From NCBI RefSeq assembly GCF_020510625.1, contig NZ_CP075191.1, positions 1,340,001 to 1,404,000 of the forward strand: DNA of 64,000 bases, given 5' to 3'. A program made the translations under genes and the position numbers. Within the stretch, counting starts at the first letter, position 1. Each line of letters starts with the position of its first letter. Below the pieces are notes generated by a model. The model saw nothing but the letters and a program-made list of their open reading frames with translations, made no database searches and had not been told where the DNA came from. This DNA comes from Ferribacterium limneticum (lineage in GTDB: Bacteria; Pseudomonadota; Gammaproteobacteria; Burkholderiales; Rhodocyclaceae). Positions 21,817 through 30,321 of the stretch are shown piece by piece.

Positions 21817-24588
21817 ATGTCAGTCATCTCCTCCCTCCTCGACACCCTGTTCACCCAGCATGCCCGCCTGCTCGAACTCAAGACCGCCCTGCCCGATGCC
21901 GCGCTGATCGTCGAGCGCTTCAACGGTCACGAAGCCATCTCTGAATCCTTCCGCTTCGAAATCGACTGCGTCTCGACCAACGCCCACTTCGATCTCAAGC
22001 CACTGATCGGTGAAGAAATCACCCTGCGCCTGTTGCAAGCCGATGGCAGCAAGCGTTCGTGGCATGGCTACGTCACGCAGGCCATGCAACTCGGTGCTGA
22101 TGGCGGGCTGGCCCGTTACCGCCTGATCATGGAACCTTTCCTCGCCTTCCTCGCCCAGCGCCGGGATTGCTACCTGTTTCAGGACAAGACGGTCATCGAC
22201 ATCATCAGCCAGATCCTGGCCGACTACCCGGAAGCCCATTGGTCGAATCAAGTCACCCAGCCGCTGCGCACCTATAGCGTCGCAACCCAGTACAGAGAAT
22301 CTGATTTCGAGTTCGTCCGTCGTTTGCTTTCTGAAGAAGGCCTCTCCTTCCGTTTCGAACACGACCAATCGGCATCCGCCGGGGATGAGGCCAGCCATGC
22401 CCGTCACCAGCTAATCATCTTCGACCGGGAGGCGGAACTCCCCGATGGCGCCCAGCCCAGTATCCGTTTCCACCGCAACAACGCCACCGAATACGCCGAC
22501 ACCCTGCAACAATGGCATGAAACCCGCGCCGTCCTCCCCAACGCCGTCTCTTTCGCCGGCTGGGATTACAAGACCCTGGTTGCGACCGGCGCCCAGGCCC
22601 AGAGCGGCCTCGACAACGGCGAACTCCCCCGTCTGGAAATCCACGACGCCTCCCGCCCCTACCGGTTTGAAGACAGTGCCGCCGCTCAATTGCGGACCGA
22701 TCTGGCCCTCGCTGCCGTCGAAGCCCGCTATCGGCGCTTTACTGGCGAGAGCACCGTCCGCCAGATGGCTGAAGGCACCATCTTCACGCTGACCCAGCAT
22801 GACGCCTATGTCGGTGATGACGCACAATTCAAGGTGCGATCAGTTGATCATCACGGTGCCAACAATCTGGGAGCCAGTGCCGCCGAGTTGCTGGGCAGTA
22901 CCGACGTCGAAGCCGGCAGCTATCGCAATACGCTGCATGCCCAGCCAGCCTCAGCCCCGGTTGTCTCGGCCTCGCTGGCCAAGCCGGCGGCCCGGCCGCA
23001 AACCGCCCTGGTCGTCGGCCTACCCGATCAGGTCATCACCACCGAACGCGATCACCGGATCAAGATCCAGTTTCCCTGGCAACGGGGCGAAGCCCCCAAC
23101 ACCGGCGGTCTCGCCGAAACCGGCCCGAGCGGGCGCACCGCCGGCAAATCCGGCAACGCCCCGGGCAACGACCAATCCGGCACCTGGGTTCGGGTCGCCG
23201 AATGGCTGTCGGGGCCGAACTGGGGCAGTCACTTCCTGCCGCGCATCGGCAACGAAGTATTGGTCGATTTCCTCGATGGCGATATCGACCGCCCGGTCAT
23301 CGTCGGCCAGAGCTATAACGGGGCAGACCTGCCTCCCTTCTCGGCTGGCCATGAGGCGAGTGCCAATCACCCCGGGGTGTTGTCGGGCTGGATGAGCCAC
23401 AACCACGATGCAGGCCATAACCAGTGGGTGGTCGATGATGCGCCAGGGCAGCTACGCACCCGTCTGGCGACCAGCGAGAATGCCGGACAGTTGGGCTTGG
23501 GGCATCTGGTGCATCAAGCTCCGGAAAGCGCCAGCCGGGGCGCCTGGCGCGGCAGCGGCTTTGAACTGAGAACCGATGGCTGGCTAGCCGTACGAGCCGG
23601 GGAAGGCATCCTGATTTCAGCGACGGCTCGCCCGAATGCGCAAAGCACTCAGATGGATGTGGCGGAGACGGTGGCACAGCTGAAAGCCGCCCAGGAAACC
23701 GCCAAAGCCCTGTCCGATGCCGCAAGCCAGCAACAGGCCTTGCCCCTAAAAGCGAATGCCGCCCAAAGCCAGTTCATTACAGCCATTGATCCACAGCAGC
23801 AGGGAAAATTCTCCGGCAACATCGGCGGTCAGGCCGCCCAGAAGGCACAACCCGGCAGCCGCGAGCTGGGCGATCTGACCGAACGCTTCGCCGAGCCCTT
23901 CATCCTGGCAGAAGCACCGGGTGACATCGGCCTCGCCAGCCCAGCCAGTACACTCCTCTTCGCCGGCGCCAACCTGCATGCCACGGTGCAGCAGGATCTG
24001 CATATCGCCAGTGCGCATACCGTATCGACGGCCGCCGGCCACGGTGCCAGCTGGTTCAGCCACGCCGGTGGTATCAAGAGCATCGCCCAGGCCGGCACCC
24101 ATACCATTCAGGCGAACACCGACCAGATGGAAATCCTGGCCGATCAGTCGCTGACCATCACCAGCAGCAACGACGAAATCCACATCCTGGCCAAGGACAA
24201 GATCGTCCTTCAGGCTGGGCAGTCCTCCGTCACCCTCGAAGGCGGCAATATCACCTTTGCTTGCCCGGGGAATTTCTCGGTCAAGGGGAGTGGGTGTGCT
24301 TTCTTGGGACCGGGGTCTAGTCCGGCTCAGAGTGAGGCGTTGCCGGATTCGAGGGTGAAGATGTACGACGAGCAGTTTCGGGCGGTCGACAAGGTTTCCA
24401 GCATGACGCTCGCCAACCAACCGTACCGCATAGAAACAGTGCAAGGCGATGTCTTCGAAGGAGTAACGGACGATCAAGGCAGAACCTTCCGTATCCCAAC
24501 GACCGATCCCCAGAGCATCAAGCTTTACTGGACAAATACCACGGAAGTAACGGCGTGGCCCGATGATTCTCCGGAAATGGAATGCTAA
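21817..24588 (+). CDS. vgrG: type VI secretion spike protein VgrG
   Basis: A 923-aa VgrG, the trimeric tip of the type VI secretion tube. The N-terminal gp27-like part (about 1-400) includes the signature RESDFEFVRRLLSEEGLSF. The gp5-like OB-fold region (about 400-540) has TWVRVAEWLSGPNWGS and VDFLDGDIDRPVIVG. A C-terminal DUF2345 needle region (about 560-840) and a short extra tail of about 80 residues follow. The tail may load cargo, as extensions often do; this is inferred. ATG 21817 is preferred over the upstream GTG 21808. No other type VI core gene is in the window, so this is an orphan vgrG island. The effector candidate starts 2 bp after its stop. Confidence 0.95.
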   Translation: MSVISSLLDTLFTQHARLLELKTALPDAALIVERFNGHEAISESFRFEIDCVSTNAHFDLKPLIGEEITLRLLQADGSKRSWHGYVTQAMQLGADGGLARYRLIMEPFLAFLAQRRDCYLFQDKTVIDIISQILADYPEAHWSNQVTQPLRTYSVATQYRESDFEFVRRLLSEEGLSFRFEHDQSASAGDEASHARHQLIIFDREAELPDGAQPSIRFHRNNATEYADTLQQWHETRAVLPNAVSFAGWDYKTLVATGAQAQSGLDNGELPRLEIHDASRPYRFEDSAAAQLRTDLALAAVEARYRRFTGESTVRQMAEGTIFTLTQHDAYVGDDAQFKVRSVDHHGANNLGASAAELLGSTDVEAGSYRNTLHAQPASAPVVSASLAKPAARPQTALVVGLPDQVITTERDHRIKIQFPWQRGEAPNTGGLAETGPSGRTAGKSGNAPGNDQSGTWVRVAEWLSGPNWGSHFLPRIGNEVLVDFLDGDIDRPVIVGQSYNGADLPPFSAGHEASANHPGVLSGWMSHNHDAGHNQWVVDDAPGQLRTRLATSENAGQLGLGHLVHQAPESASRGAWRGSGFELRTDGWLAVRAGEGILISATARPNAQSTQMDVAETVAQLKAAQETAKALSDAASQQQALPLKANAAQSQFITAIDPQQQGKFSGNIGGQAAQKAQPGSRELGDLTERFAEPFILAEAPGDIGLASPASTLLFAGANLHATVQQDLHIASAHTVSTAAGHGASWFSHAGGIKSIAQAGTHTIQANTDQMEILADQSLTITSSNDEIHILAKDKIVLQAGQSSVTLEGGNITFACPGNFSVKGSGCAFLGPGSSPAQSEALPDSRVKMYDEQFRAVDKVSSMTLANQPYRIETVQGDVFEGVTDDQGRTFRIPTTDPQSIKLYWTNTTEVTAWPDDSPEMEC

Positions 24589-24590
24589 TC

Positions 24591-26000
24591 ATGGCCAACA
24601 CGCAAAACACCAAACCTGCAGCGAGCGCGACGACGAATGCAACGCCTGGCACTTGCGTCGACGCCAAGTGCGCGCAAAAGCACAAAATCACTTACCGCTT
24701 TGTAATTGCCTCCAAACCCGATTTGAACATGCCCTACGCGGTTGCCATCGGCGGCGCCGTCGACGCGGCGTTCAAAGATCGCGCCTTCGGGGTAGCATGC
24801 AAAAATGGCAAGATCGAGTTCTACGCCGAGAGCGGCAAAGAAGTGAAGCTTTACCTCAATAGCGATGCCAGTCCGGATTTTCGCAAGGAGCCGGTCTACG
24901 CGGTTAGCGTTGGCAATGGCCCGCTGGAGGTGACGATTACCGAAAAGACAGGCGAGCATGCCGACAAGGATGCGCCGACGTTGAAAGAAACCAGGATCAG
25001 CGAACCCGATAAAAACGGGACAACGGTAACAACGCAGTACTACACCGCATCGCTAACCGGCGATATCTGGCTCAAGGTTACGCACAAATACAGCATTGAC
25101 GAGGCCAAAGCCAGGATTCCACCGACGACAGGGGCGGAGATCAAGGCAGCCGTATTGAAGTTTTACGATGGCAGCCTTTCCGACGCATCGCCCAAGTTAA
25201 GCGTGACTGTGCCAAAGCAAGGCAGCAACGGGACTCAAACCATCGTCATCGATCCGAATAAATCGGAATCGATGAGCAACGTCAGCGCCAACATTCAGGC
25301 CGCCACCGACTTGTACAAAGATGTGCTGCCTCGGGTGCATCCGGAAGGATTTGTGGCGCTGCTCGAAGCGGCGCAGGAGGCGGGAATCGAGACCCTCAAA
25401 CTCACCTCGACTTGGCGCCCCATGATCGGGTCTATCGCCCATCGTGCGGGACTTGGTCTTGACGTAAACTACCTCGACAACGCACAACTCAACCGTGAGG
25501 AACTGCGAGGCAAGAAGCCGACTAAGGCCGCTGACGATAACGTGAGTGACGAAGAGAAACGACTCTTTGCCGAGAAGGAGAAGGCGGACAAGGAGGCAGA
25601 CGAGGCTATAGCCAAACGGAAGGCGCTTGAGAAACAGCAGACGGAGCTGGATGGCCTCAAGAAAACCAATCCTGGCAAGGTCGATCCGCTCAAGGAAGCG
25701 GCACTGGCTAAAGCGCTTGAAGAAGCAACAGAAAATGCCAATAAGGCGCAGAAGGCCAAGAGGGAAACCAACGAAGCCTGGAACAAAGAACGCGACAAGA
25801 ACGAACCCGCGAAGGTGAAGGGCTACCGGGCCAGCCTTTCAAAGTGCAAGTGCGTCAGCCAAATCTTCGATCCCTGGTTCATGGACGCCAACACGCAGGA
25901 TCAGATTGCCGCCAAACCCAATGAGCAGCGTGACGCCAACGAGAAGCTTCACGCCCATCATCTGCACATCACCGTGCGTGAACCCAAGATCAGGAAGTAG
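24591..26000 (+). CDS. candidate type VI effector, M15-like zinc peptidase
   Basis: A 469-aa protein with no signal peptide. The C-terminal half resembles M15 D-Ala-D-Ala carboxypeptidases: LTSTWRP (271-277), HRAGLGLD (H284 and D291 as likely zinc ligands) and HAHHLHIT (H457/H459). These motifs are separated by about 165 residues, of which roughly 310-410 are a Lys/Glu/Ala-rich, probably helical insertion. The N-terminal half (1-240) is unrecognised and may bind VgrG or protect the enzyme. The position 2 bp behind vgrG, followed by a secreted partner gene, fits a peptidoglycan-cutting antibacterial effector. Codon usage looks less GC-rich than neighbours, suggesting transfer. Proposed target is the periplasmic wall of rival cells. 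Confidence 0.72.
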   Translation: MANTQNTKPAASATTNATPGTCVDAKCAQKHKITYRFVIASKPDLNMPYAVAIGGAVDAAFKDRAFGVACKNGKIEFYAESGKEVKLYLNSDASPDFRKEPVYAVSVGNGPLEVTITEKTGEHADKDAPTLKETRISEPDKNGTTVTTQYYTASLTGDIWLKVTHKYSIDEAKARIPPTTGAEIKAAVLKFYDGSLSDASPKLSVTVPKQGSNGTQTIVIDPNKSESMSNVSANIQAATDLYKDVLPRVHPEGFVALLEAAQEAGIETLKLTSTWRPMIGSIAHRAGLGLDVNYLDNAQLNREELRGKKPTKAADDNVSDEEKRLFAEKEKADKEADEAIAKRKALEKQQTELDGLKKTNPGKVDPLKEAALAKALEEATENANKAQKAKRETNEAWNKERDKNEPAKVKGYRASLSKCKCVSQIFDPWFMDANTQDQIAAKPNEQRDANEKLHAHHLHITVREPKIRK

Positions 26001-26004
26001 AGAA

Positions 26005-26955
26005 ATGCAGATTAGGAAAGTGCTGTCTTTGATTGGCTGTGGCGTAGCGCTTGTGACCGCATCGGAGCTTCATGCGGAAGACCAACTTCCCGTCAGTCAG
26101 AGGTGGATCGAGCGTCCCTGGGAGTTTAGATACTTCATCAATATCGATACTGCTCAACATATGAAATGGGGAATCAAGGACTGGCAAGAGAGTCTTCAAG
26201 CGGCAAAGGTCGGTGGATTGGCTACCTACGAAGGCATCTTTCCCTACAGCGAAGTTGCCAATGTGCGTCGAAATGAGTACGCCGATCTTGGAACCAAACC
26301 CCTTGCCAAACTCGTGATCGAATTCGACGAGTCCGGCAATATCAAAACGCTGCATACCGGCCCCAAAGGACTGGCTGGGCATCTGAATCACATATACAGC
26401 ATCGTGCTTGCCGCCGGTTCAACGAAAAATGATTGGTGGTTTTTGCTCGGCTATTGGTACACCGGCCGAAGCGATGACGATTTAGTCTTTGCGCCGGCCA
26501 TCTGCAGTTACGAGGATATGGGACTCAGTTCGACCTCAAAAGGGCGATACCAGAAGGGCTACGAAGCCGATATTGTCCAAGGCAATTTCGGTTGCCGCGA
26601 ATGGGGCTACTACCTTAAAAGTGATGAGCACCCTTATATCGACATTACCTCCTACCAATGGGAGGATGATGAGACAAAACCAGCCAACAAGAAGGGGCGT
26701 CGGCCGAAGAAACTCGTTTCCTACGTTCATGAGACCACCGGCTGGGGCCGTTTCGATGTGCCGCCGAAGCCGGTGATCGGCAAGGCATTCGATACCTGGG
26801 TCTGTTTCCACGAATGTCCCAACGGCGAAATCCCAGGCATCATTCCCGACATCAAGGCATGGGCAAAGGCCAATGGTTGGCCAGTACCCAAACCACCCAA
26901 GAAACAACCGATGTTCCCCGACCGCGAATTCAAGCGCGGCGAGTTTGTCGATTGA
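26005..26955 (+). CDS. candidate periplasmic immunity protein
   Basis: A 316-aa protein with a clear signal peptide (positive MQIRK, hydrophobic core, cleavage probably after ELHA near residue 24). I recognise no domain. The mature part is rich in Trp and Tyr and contains four cysteines that could form disulfides (in PAICSYE, NFGCREW, and WVCFHEC). It begins 4 bp after the effector candidate, with an upstream GAGAA element. Periplasmic location and position match an immunity protein for a wall-targeting effector. Its 316-aa size is large for immunity proteins, so an alternative is a second secreted factor. Confidence 0.6.
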   Translation: MQIRKVLSLIGCGVALVTASELHAEDQLPVSQRWIERPWEFRYFINIDTAQHMKWGIKDWQESLQAAKVGGLATYEGIFPYSEVANVRRNEYADLGTKPLAKLVIEFDESGNIKTLHTGPKGLAGHLNHIYSIVLAAGSTKNDWWFLLGYWYTGRSDDDLVFAPAICSYEDMGLSSTSKGRYQKGYEADIVQGNFGCREWGYYLKSDEHPYIDITSYQWEDDETKPANKKGRRPKKLVSYVHETTGWGRFDVPPKPVIGKAFDTWVCFHECPNGEIPGIIPDIKAWAKANGWPVPKPPKKQPMFPDREFKRGEFVD

Positions 26956-27004
26956 TTTCTGGCAGACAGCCCTGCAATCCGACCCCACCATTTGCATTCA
27001 GGCG

Positions 27005-27517
27005 ATGATCAATCCAGACGAAAGCTTTGACCCGGCACACGCGATGTACGGTATTCGCCTGATGGCCCTGAAAGGTCGTGCCCCGGGCTATCTCGTAAAA
27101 ATCGAGCGGCGTCATGTCGGATATACCCAATGGTTCGGCTTCGCCCTCTGTGGCGGTCAGGCGGCAGCCCTGATTGCAGCTCAAGCATGGCGCGATGAAC
27201 AAACTCGCCGACTGGAACCACTGACCAAGCAAGAGTTTGTCTCGCAGATTCGGCCCAACAACACCTCTGGTGCCGCTGGCGTCGTGCGGACAACTCAACG
27301 CACCAAAAAGCGCTCGGGGCAGATCTGGTCAGCCGATTATTGGGTTGCCAGACCGCCTCGGGGAATCAAGGTCGGCGCCCGCTATTTCTCGATATCCAGG
27401 CATGGTGAGGAAGGCGCAAAAATGCTGGCCTTTGCCGCGCGCCAAGAGATGGAGACCTTGTGCAACGGATATCACGCTCCTCATGTGCCAGAAGCATTTC
27501 AGCTAGGCGCGGGCTAA
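27005..27517 (+). CDS. small protein with AP2-like domain
   Basis: A 170-aa protein. The segment NNTSGAAGVVRT, then SADYWVARP, GARYFSISRHGEEGAKMLAFAARQE resembles AP2-type DNA-binding domains found in phage and mobile-element proteins. The N-terminal half (GRAPGYLVKIERRHVGYTQWFGF) looks like a weak second copy of the same fold. It lies 49 bp after the immunity candidate. AP2 proteins accompany homing endonucleases or act as regulators, so it may be a remnant of the element that brought the type VI cassette. The start is uncertain because the frame is open upstream. Confidence 0.6.
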   Translation: MINPDESFDPAHAMYGIRLMALKGRAPGYLVKIERRHVGYTQWFGFALCGGQAAALIAAQAWRDEQTRRLEPLTKQEFVSQIRPNNTSGAAGVVRTTQRTKKRSGQIWSADYWVARPPRGIKVGARYFSISRHGEEGAKMLAFAARQEMETLCNGYHAPHVPEAFQLGAG

Positions 27518-27713
27518 AGGGCGCCGGCGATCCGAAACACGATAGATCGATAAATCATTGCTCAAGTTCGGGTGACTGACGTTCTCCATTCTGTTTTGGG
27601 AATGACGGTATTGGGCACGTTTGAGGCATTCACTGCGGGGATATCATCAGGCTGCAAAGGATCGTCTGGGGGGCATTGAAGCTCTTCACCATTCCCTGTC
27701 AGTGAGTCGAAAC

Positions 27714-27750
27714 GAAAAAGGGGATGACCTTCCGGTTATCCCCTTGTTTT
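27714..27750 (-). terminator. intrinsic terminator of the AckA-PduL fusion gene
   Basis: A 12-bp stem with one G-U pair and a TTCC/GGAA loop, with a T run on the minus-strand side (CCCCTTTTTC), about 20 bp beyond the fusion-gene stop. The plus-strand side also reads TTGTTTTTG, so it could work in both directions. Confidence 0.8.
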
Positions 27751-27768
27751 TGCCCGGCTCGTTGTGGC

Positions 27769-30087
27769 TCAGTGCCGGTTCTGGATCTCTTCGATATAAC
27801 CCAGCATGCCGGTCTGGATATTGCCGGCATTGCCTTCGTCGGTGTCGATATGCATGGCCAGGCGGAAGCCCGGATTCACGCGGACGACGACATCGCCGAA
27901 GATCAGCTGGCGCTCGCCTTCGATGCGGACGCGGACGACGTAGTTGTCACGAACATGGAAGCGCATGGCGTCTTCCGGCGTCATGTGGATATGGCGCTGG
28001 GCGCAGATGACGCCGCGTTCAATCACCGTGCTGCCGTACGGGCCTTCCAGCGTCACGCCAGGCGTGCCGGTCAGGTCGCCGGACTGGCGGATCGGCGGCT
28101 GGACGCCGAGCTTGAACTGCTCGGTCATGGCGATTTCGACCTGGGTTTCCTTGCGGGTCGGGCCGAGGACACGAACCTTGGCGATCCGGCCCTTGGGGCC
28201 GACCAGATGGACTTGTTCCTCGCAGGCAAACTGGCCGGGCTGCGACAGTTCGTGCATCGGCGTCAGCTGGTGGCCGGGGCCGAACAGCTTTTCGACATCG
28301 CCTTGCGACAGGTGCACGTGGTGGGCCGAGATTTCCACAGGAATCGGTGCATCTTCGGCATTGGCGGCGACCAGCAGGGCGTTGCGCTCGATGGCGCGCA
28401 GCGTTTCCCAGGCGACCAGGCGCTCGTCGTCGTTGGCAACGACCAGGATGGTGACCGGCGAGTCGTCGGCCGAGATGATCGCGTAGCCATCGATGCGGCC
28501 GAGATTACGGTTCTTTTCCTCGTCGAGCTTGATGCCCATGAATTCGAGGCCCTGGCAGGCCAGGCTGCGCACGGCGGCACTGGTTTCACCGACATCGCCG
28601 GTGAAGGCGAGGACGTCGATGCCACCCATCGCCGCGACGTAGGCGCCAACGTTCTTGCGCACCTGATAGCAGTAGGCCTTGTGGGCGAGCAGGGCGCGGT
28701 GGTGGCCCTCAGCGGCGGCTGCCTCGATATCGTGAATGTCGCTGGAAATGCCCGAGATGCCCTTCAGGCCGCTCTCGCTGTTGATCAGCGTGGACAACTG
28801 CTCCGGTGACATCTTGTGCTGGTCCATCAGATGGATCATTACGGCCGGGTCGATGCTGCCCGAGCGGCTGGGCATGATCAGGCCATCGCTGGGGGTCATG
28901 CCCATCGTCGTGTCGACCGAACGGCCGTGATCGATGGCACACAGCGAGGCACCGATACCGAGATGGCAGGAAATGATTTCCAGTTCGCCGAGCGGGCGCT
29001 TCAGCACTTCGGCTGCCTTCAACGACACGTAGCGGTGCGAGGTGCCGTGGAAGCCGTAGCGGCGAATGCCGTGCTGCTTGTAGAGGTCGTAGGGCAGGCC
29101 GTAGAGGTAGGCGTAGGGCGGCAGCGTCTGATGGAAGGCGGTATCGAACACGGCGACCTGCGGCACGTTCGGGAACTGCTTCATCGCAACGCGGATGCCG
29201 GCCACGTTAACCGGGTTGTGCAAGGGCGCAAAAACGGCCAGTTCTTCGATTTCAGCAATCACGGCCGGAGTGATGACGACCGAGCTGGAGAACTTGTTGC
29301 CGCCATGGACGACGCGGTGGCCAACGGCGGTGACATCTTCCGGATGGAAGGTGAAAGCCTCGCCGAGCAGGGCCGTGGCTTCCTGCATGACCTTGAACAG
29401 GTCGGAAAGCTTGAACGGCGCGTGCTCCATCGTCTTCTGCTGCGGGCCGACCATGACGCTGATCAGCGTAACCTGCTGGTCGGCGTGGTCGATGATGCCA
29501 TGGACGTCGGCGCCGCTTTCCTCGGTATCGTAGATGCCGAAATGAATCTGGCTGATGCCGACATTGAGGACGACGACCTTGCCTGGCTGGCTGGTGGTCA
29601 GCGACAGCGCATAGGGGTCGCTGGAGCGGGTGATGGCGTTGGCCTGGGCAGTGACCAGATCGACCGACATGGCGCGGGTGCGGTCGGCGAGCAGTCGGGA
29701 AAGATAACCGACGGCCTTGGGGTTGGTCAGGATGTGGGTATTGAAGACGTCCTGCGGAATCATCAGCACGAAGCAGCGGTTGCCGGCAATGACGTCGGCC
29801 ACGATGCGATCACCGGTGAGCAAGGACATGACGCCGAAGACGTCGCCGACCCCCAGTTGGGTGATCACGGCGCGGGTGCCGGTGTTGTCGGTCATCGAAA
29901 TCTCGGCGTGGCCGCTGATCATGACGCCGATGAAACGGCCTTCGTCGCCGGTTTCGAGGATGGCTTCGTTGCCCTCGTAAGTGGCCAGTCGGGACTTGAT
30001 GACGATTTCCTCGACCTTGTCGGCCGGGAAGTTCTCGAACAGGCGCACCTGTTCCAGGAAGAAGCGTTTCAGATCGATTTCACTCAT
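27769..30087 (-). CDS. cNMP-binding/acetate kinase/PduL phosphotransacylase fusion
   Basis: A 772-aa three-part protein. Residues 1-140 are a CAP-type cyclic-nucleotide-binding domain (GVGDVFGVMSLLTGDRIVADV). About 168-560 is acetate kinase (GHRVVHGG, VFDTAFHQT, GFHGTSH, MPSRSGSIDP, TGDVGET). About 577-772 is a PduL-type phosphotransacylase with its histidine pairs (ISAHHVHLS and QRHIHMTPEDA). Together they could convert acetyl-CoA to acetate plus ATP, or the reverse, on one polypeptide under cyclic-nucleotide control. The usual N-terminal kinase motif NCGSSSLKF reads NVGISQIHF, losing conserved serines and the lysine, so kinase catalysis may be altered. ATG 30087 is preceded by GAGAAAC. It lies downstream of the PBP gene on the same strand across a repeat. 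Confidence 0.92.
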   Translation of the reverse strand: MSEIDLKRFFLEQVRLFENFPADKVEEIVIKSRLATYEGNEAILETGDEGRFIGVMISGHAEISMTDNTGTRAVITQLGVGDVFGVMSLLTGDRIVADVIAGNRCFVLMIPQDVFNTHILTNPKAVGYLSRLLADRTRAMSVDLVTAQANAITRSSDPYALSLTTSQPGKVVVLNVGISQIHFGIYDTEESGADVHGIIDHADQQVTLISVMVGPQQKTMEHAPFKLSDLFKVMQEATALLGEAFTFHPEDVTAVGHRVVHGGNKFSSSVVITPAVIAEIEELAVFAPLHNPVNVAGIRVAMKQFPNVPQVAVFDTAFHQTLPPYAYLYGLPYDLYKQHGIRRYGFHGTSHRYVSLKAAEVLKRPLGELEIISCHLGIGASLCAIDHGRSVDTTMGMTPSDGLIMPSRSGSIDPAVMIHLMDQHKMSPEQLSTLINSESGLKGISGISSDIHDIEAAAAEGHHRALLAHKAYCYQVRKNVGAYVAAMGGIDVLAFTGDVGETSAAVRSLACQGLEFMGIKLDEEKNRNLGRIDGYAIISADDSPVTILVVANDDERLVAWETLRAIERNALLVAANAEDAPIPVEISAHHVHLSQGDVEKLFGPGHQLTPMHELSQPGQFACEEQVHLVGPKGRIAKVRVLGPTRKETQVEIAMTEQFKLGVQPPIRQSGDLTGTPGVTLEGPYGSTVIERGVICAQRHIHMTPEDAMRFHVRDNYVVRVRIEGERQLIFGDVVVRVNPGFRLAMHIDTDEGNAGNIQTGMLGYIEEIQNRH

Positions 30088-30191
30088 GCTGTTTCTCGCT
30101 TGGATCGCGTTATTTTATGCGCCAAAGACTACCATTTTGTTGCGCCGCAGCAAAGTGTGGTTTTCACGGAGAGCGGGCGCTCTTCGCCATT

Positions 30192-30312
30192 CCCTGCGGC
30201 CTCGACACACCCGGGACTCCGCTTCGCGGCGGGCGAGGCGGGAATCCAGGGGCTCTCTCTCAATCCGCAGCGGCGAGATACTTTTATGGATTCCCGCCTG
30301 CGCGGGAATGAC
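30192..30312. repeat. dispersed palindromic repeat, copy 1
   Basis: Contains GGATTCCCGCCTGCGCGGGA, a near-perfect palindrome at 30288-30307, followed by ATGAC. Upstream, about 30192-30248 holds the companion segment with TCGACACACCCGGGACTCCG and CGGGCGAGGCGGGAATCC. The same elements recur at 39391, 47844 and 53091. It lies between the PBP gene and the AckA-PduL gene. Confidence 0.75.
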
Positions 30313-30321
30313 AATTTCCCC

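Noticed and set aside
26873..27004. N-terminal extension of the AP2-like protein
   Set aside because: The extra 44 codons overlap the end of the immunity candidate in another frame and look non-coding; ATG 27005 is the better start.
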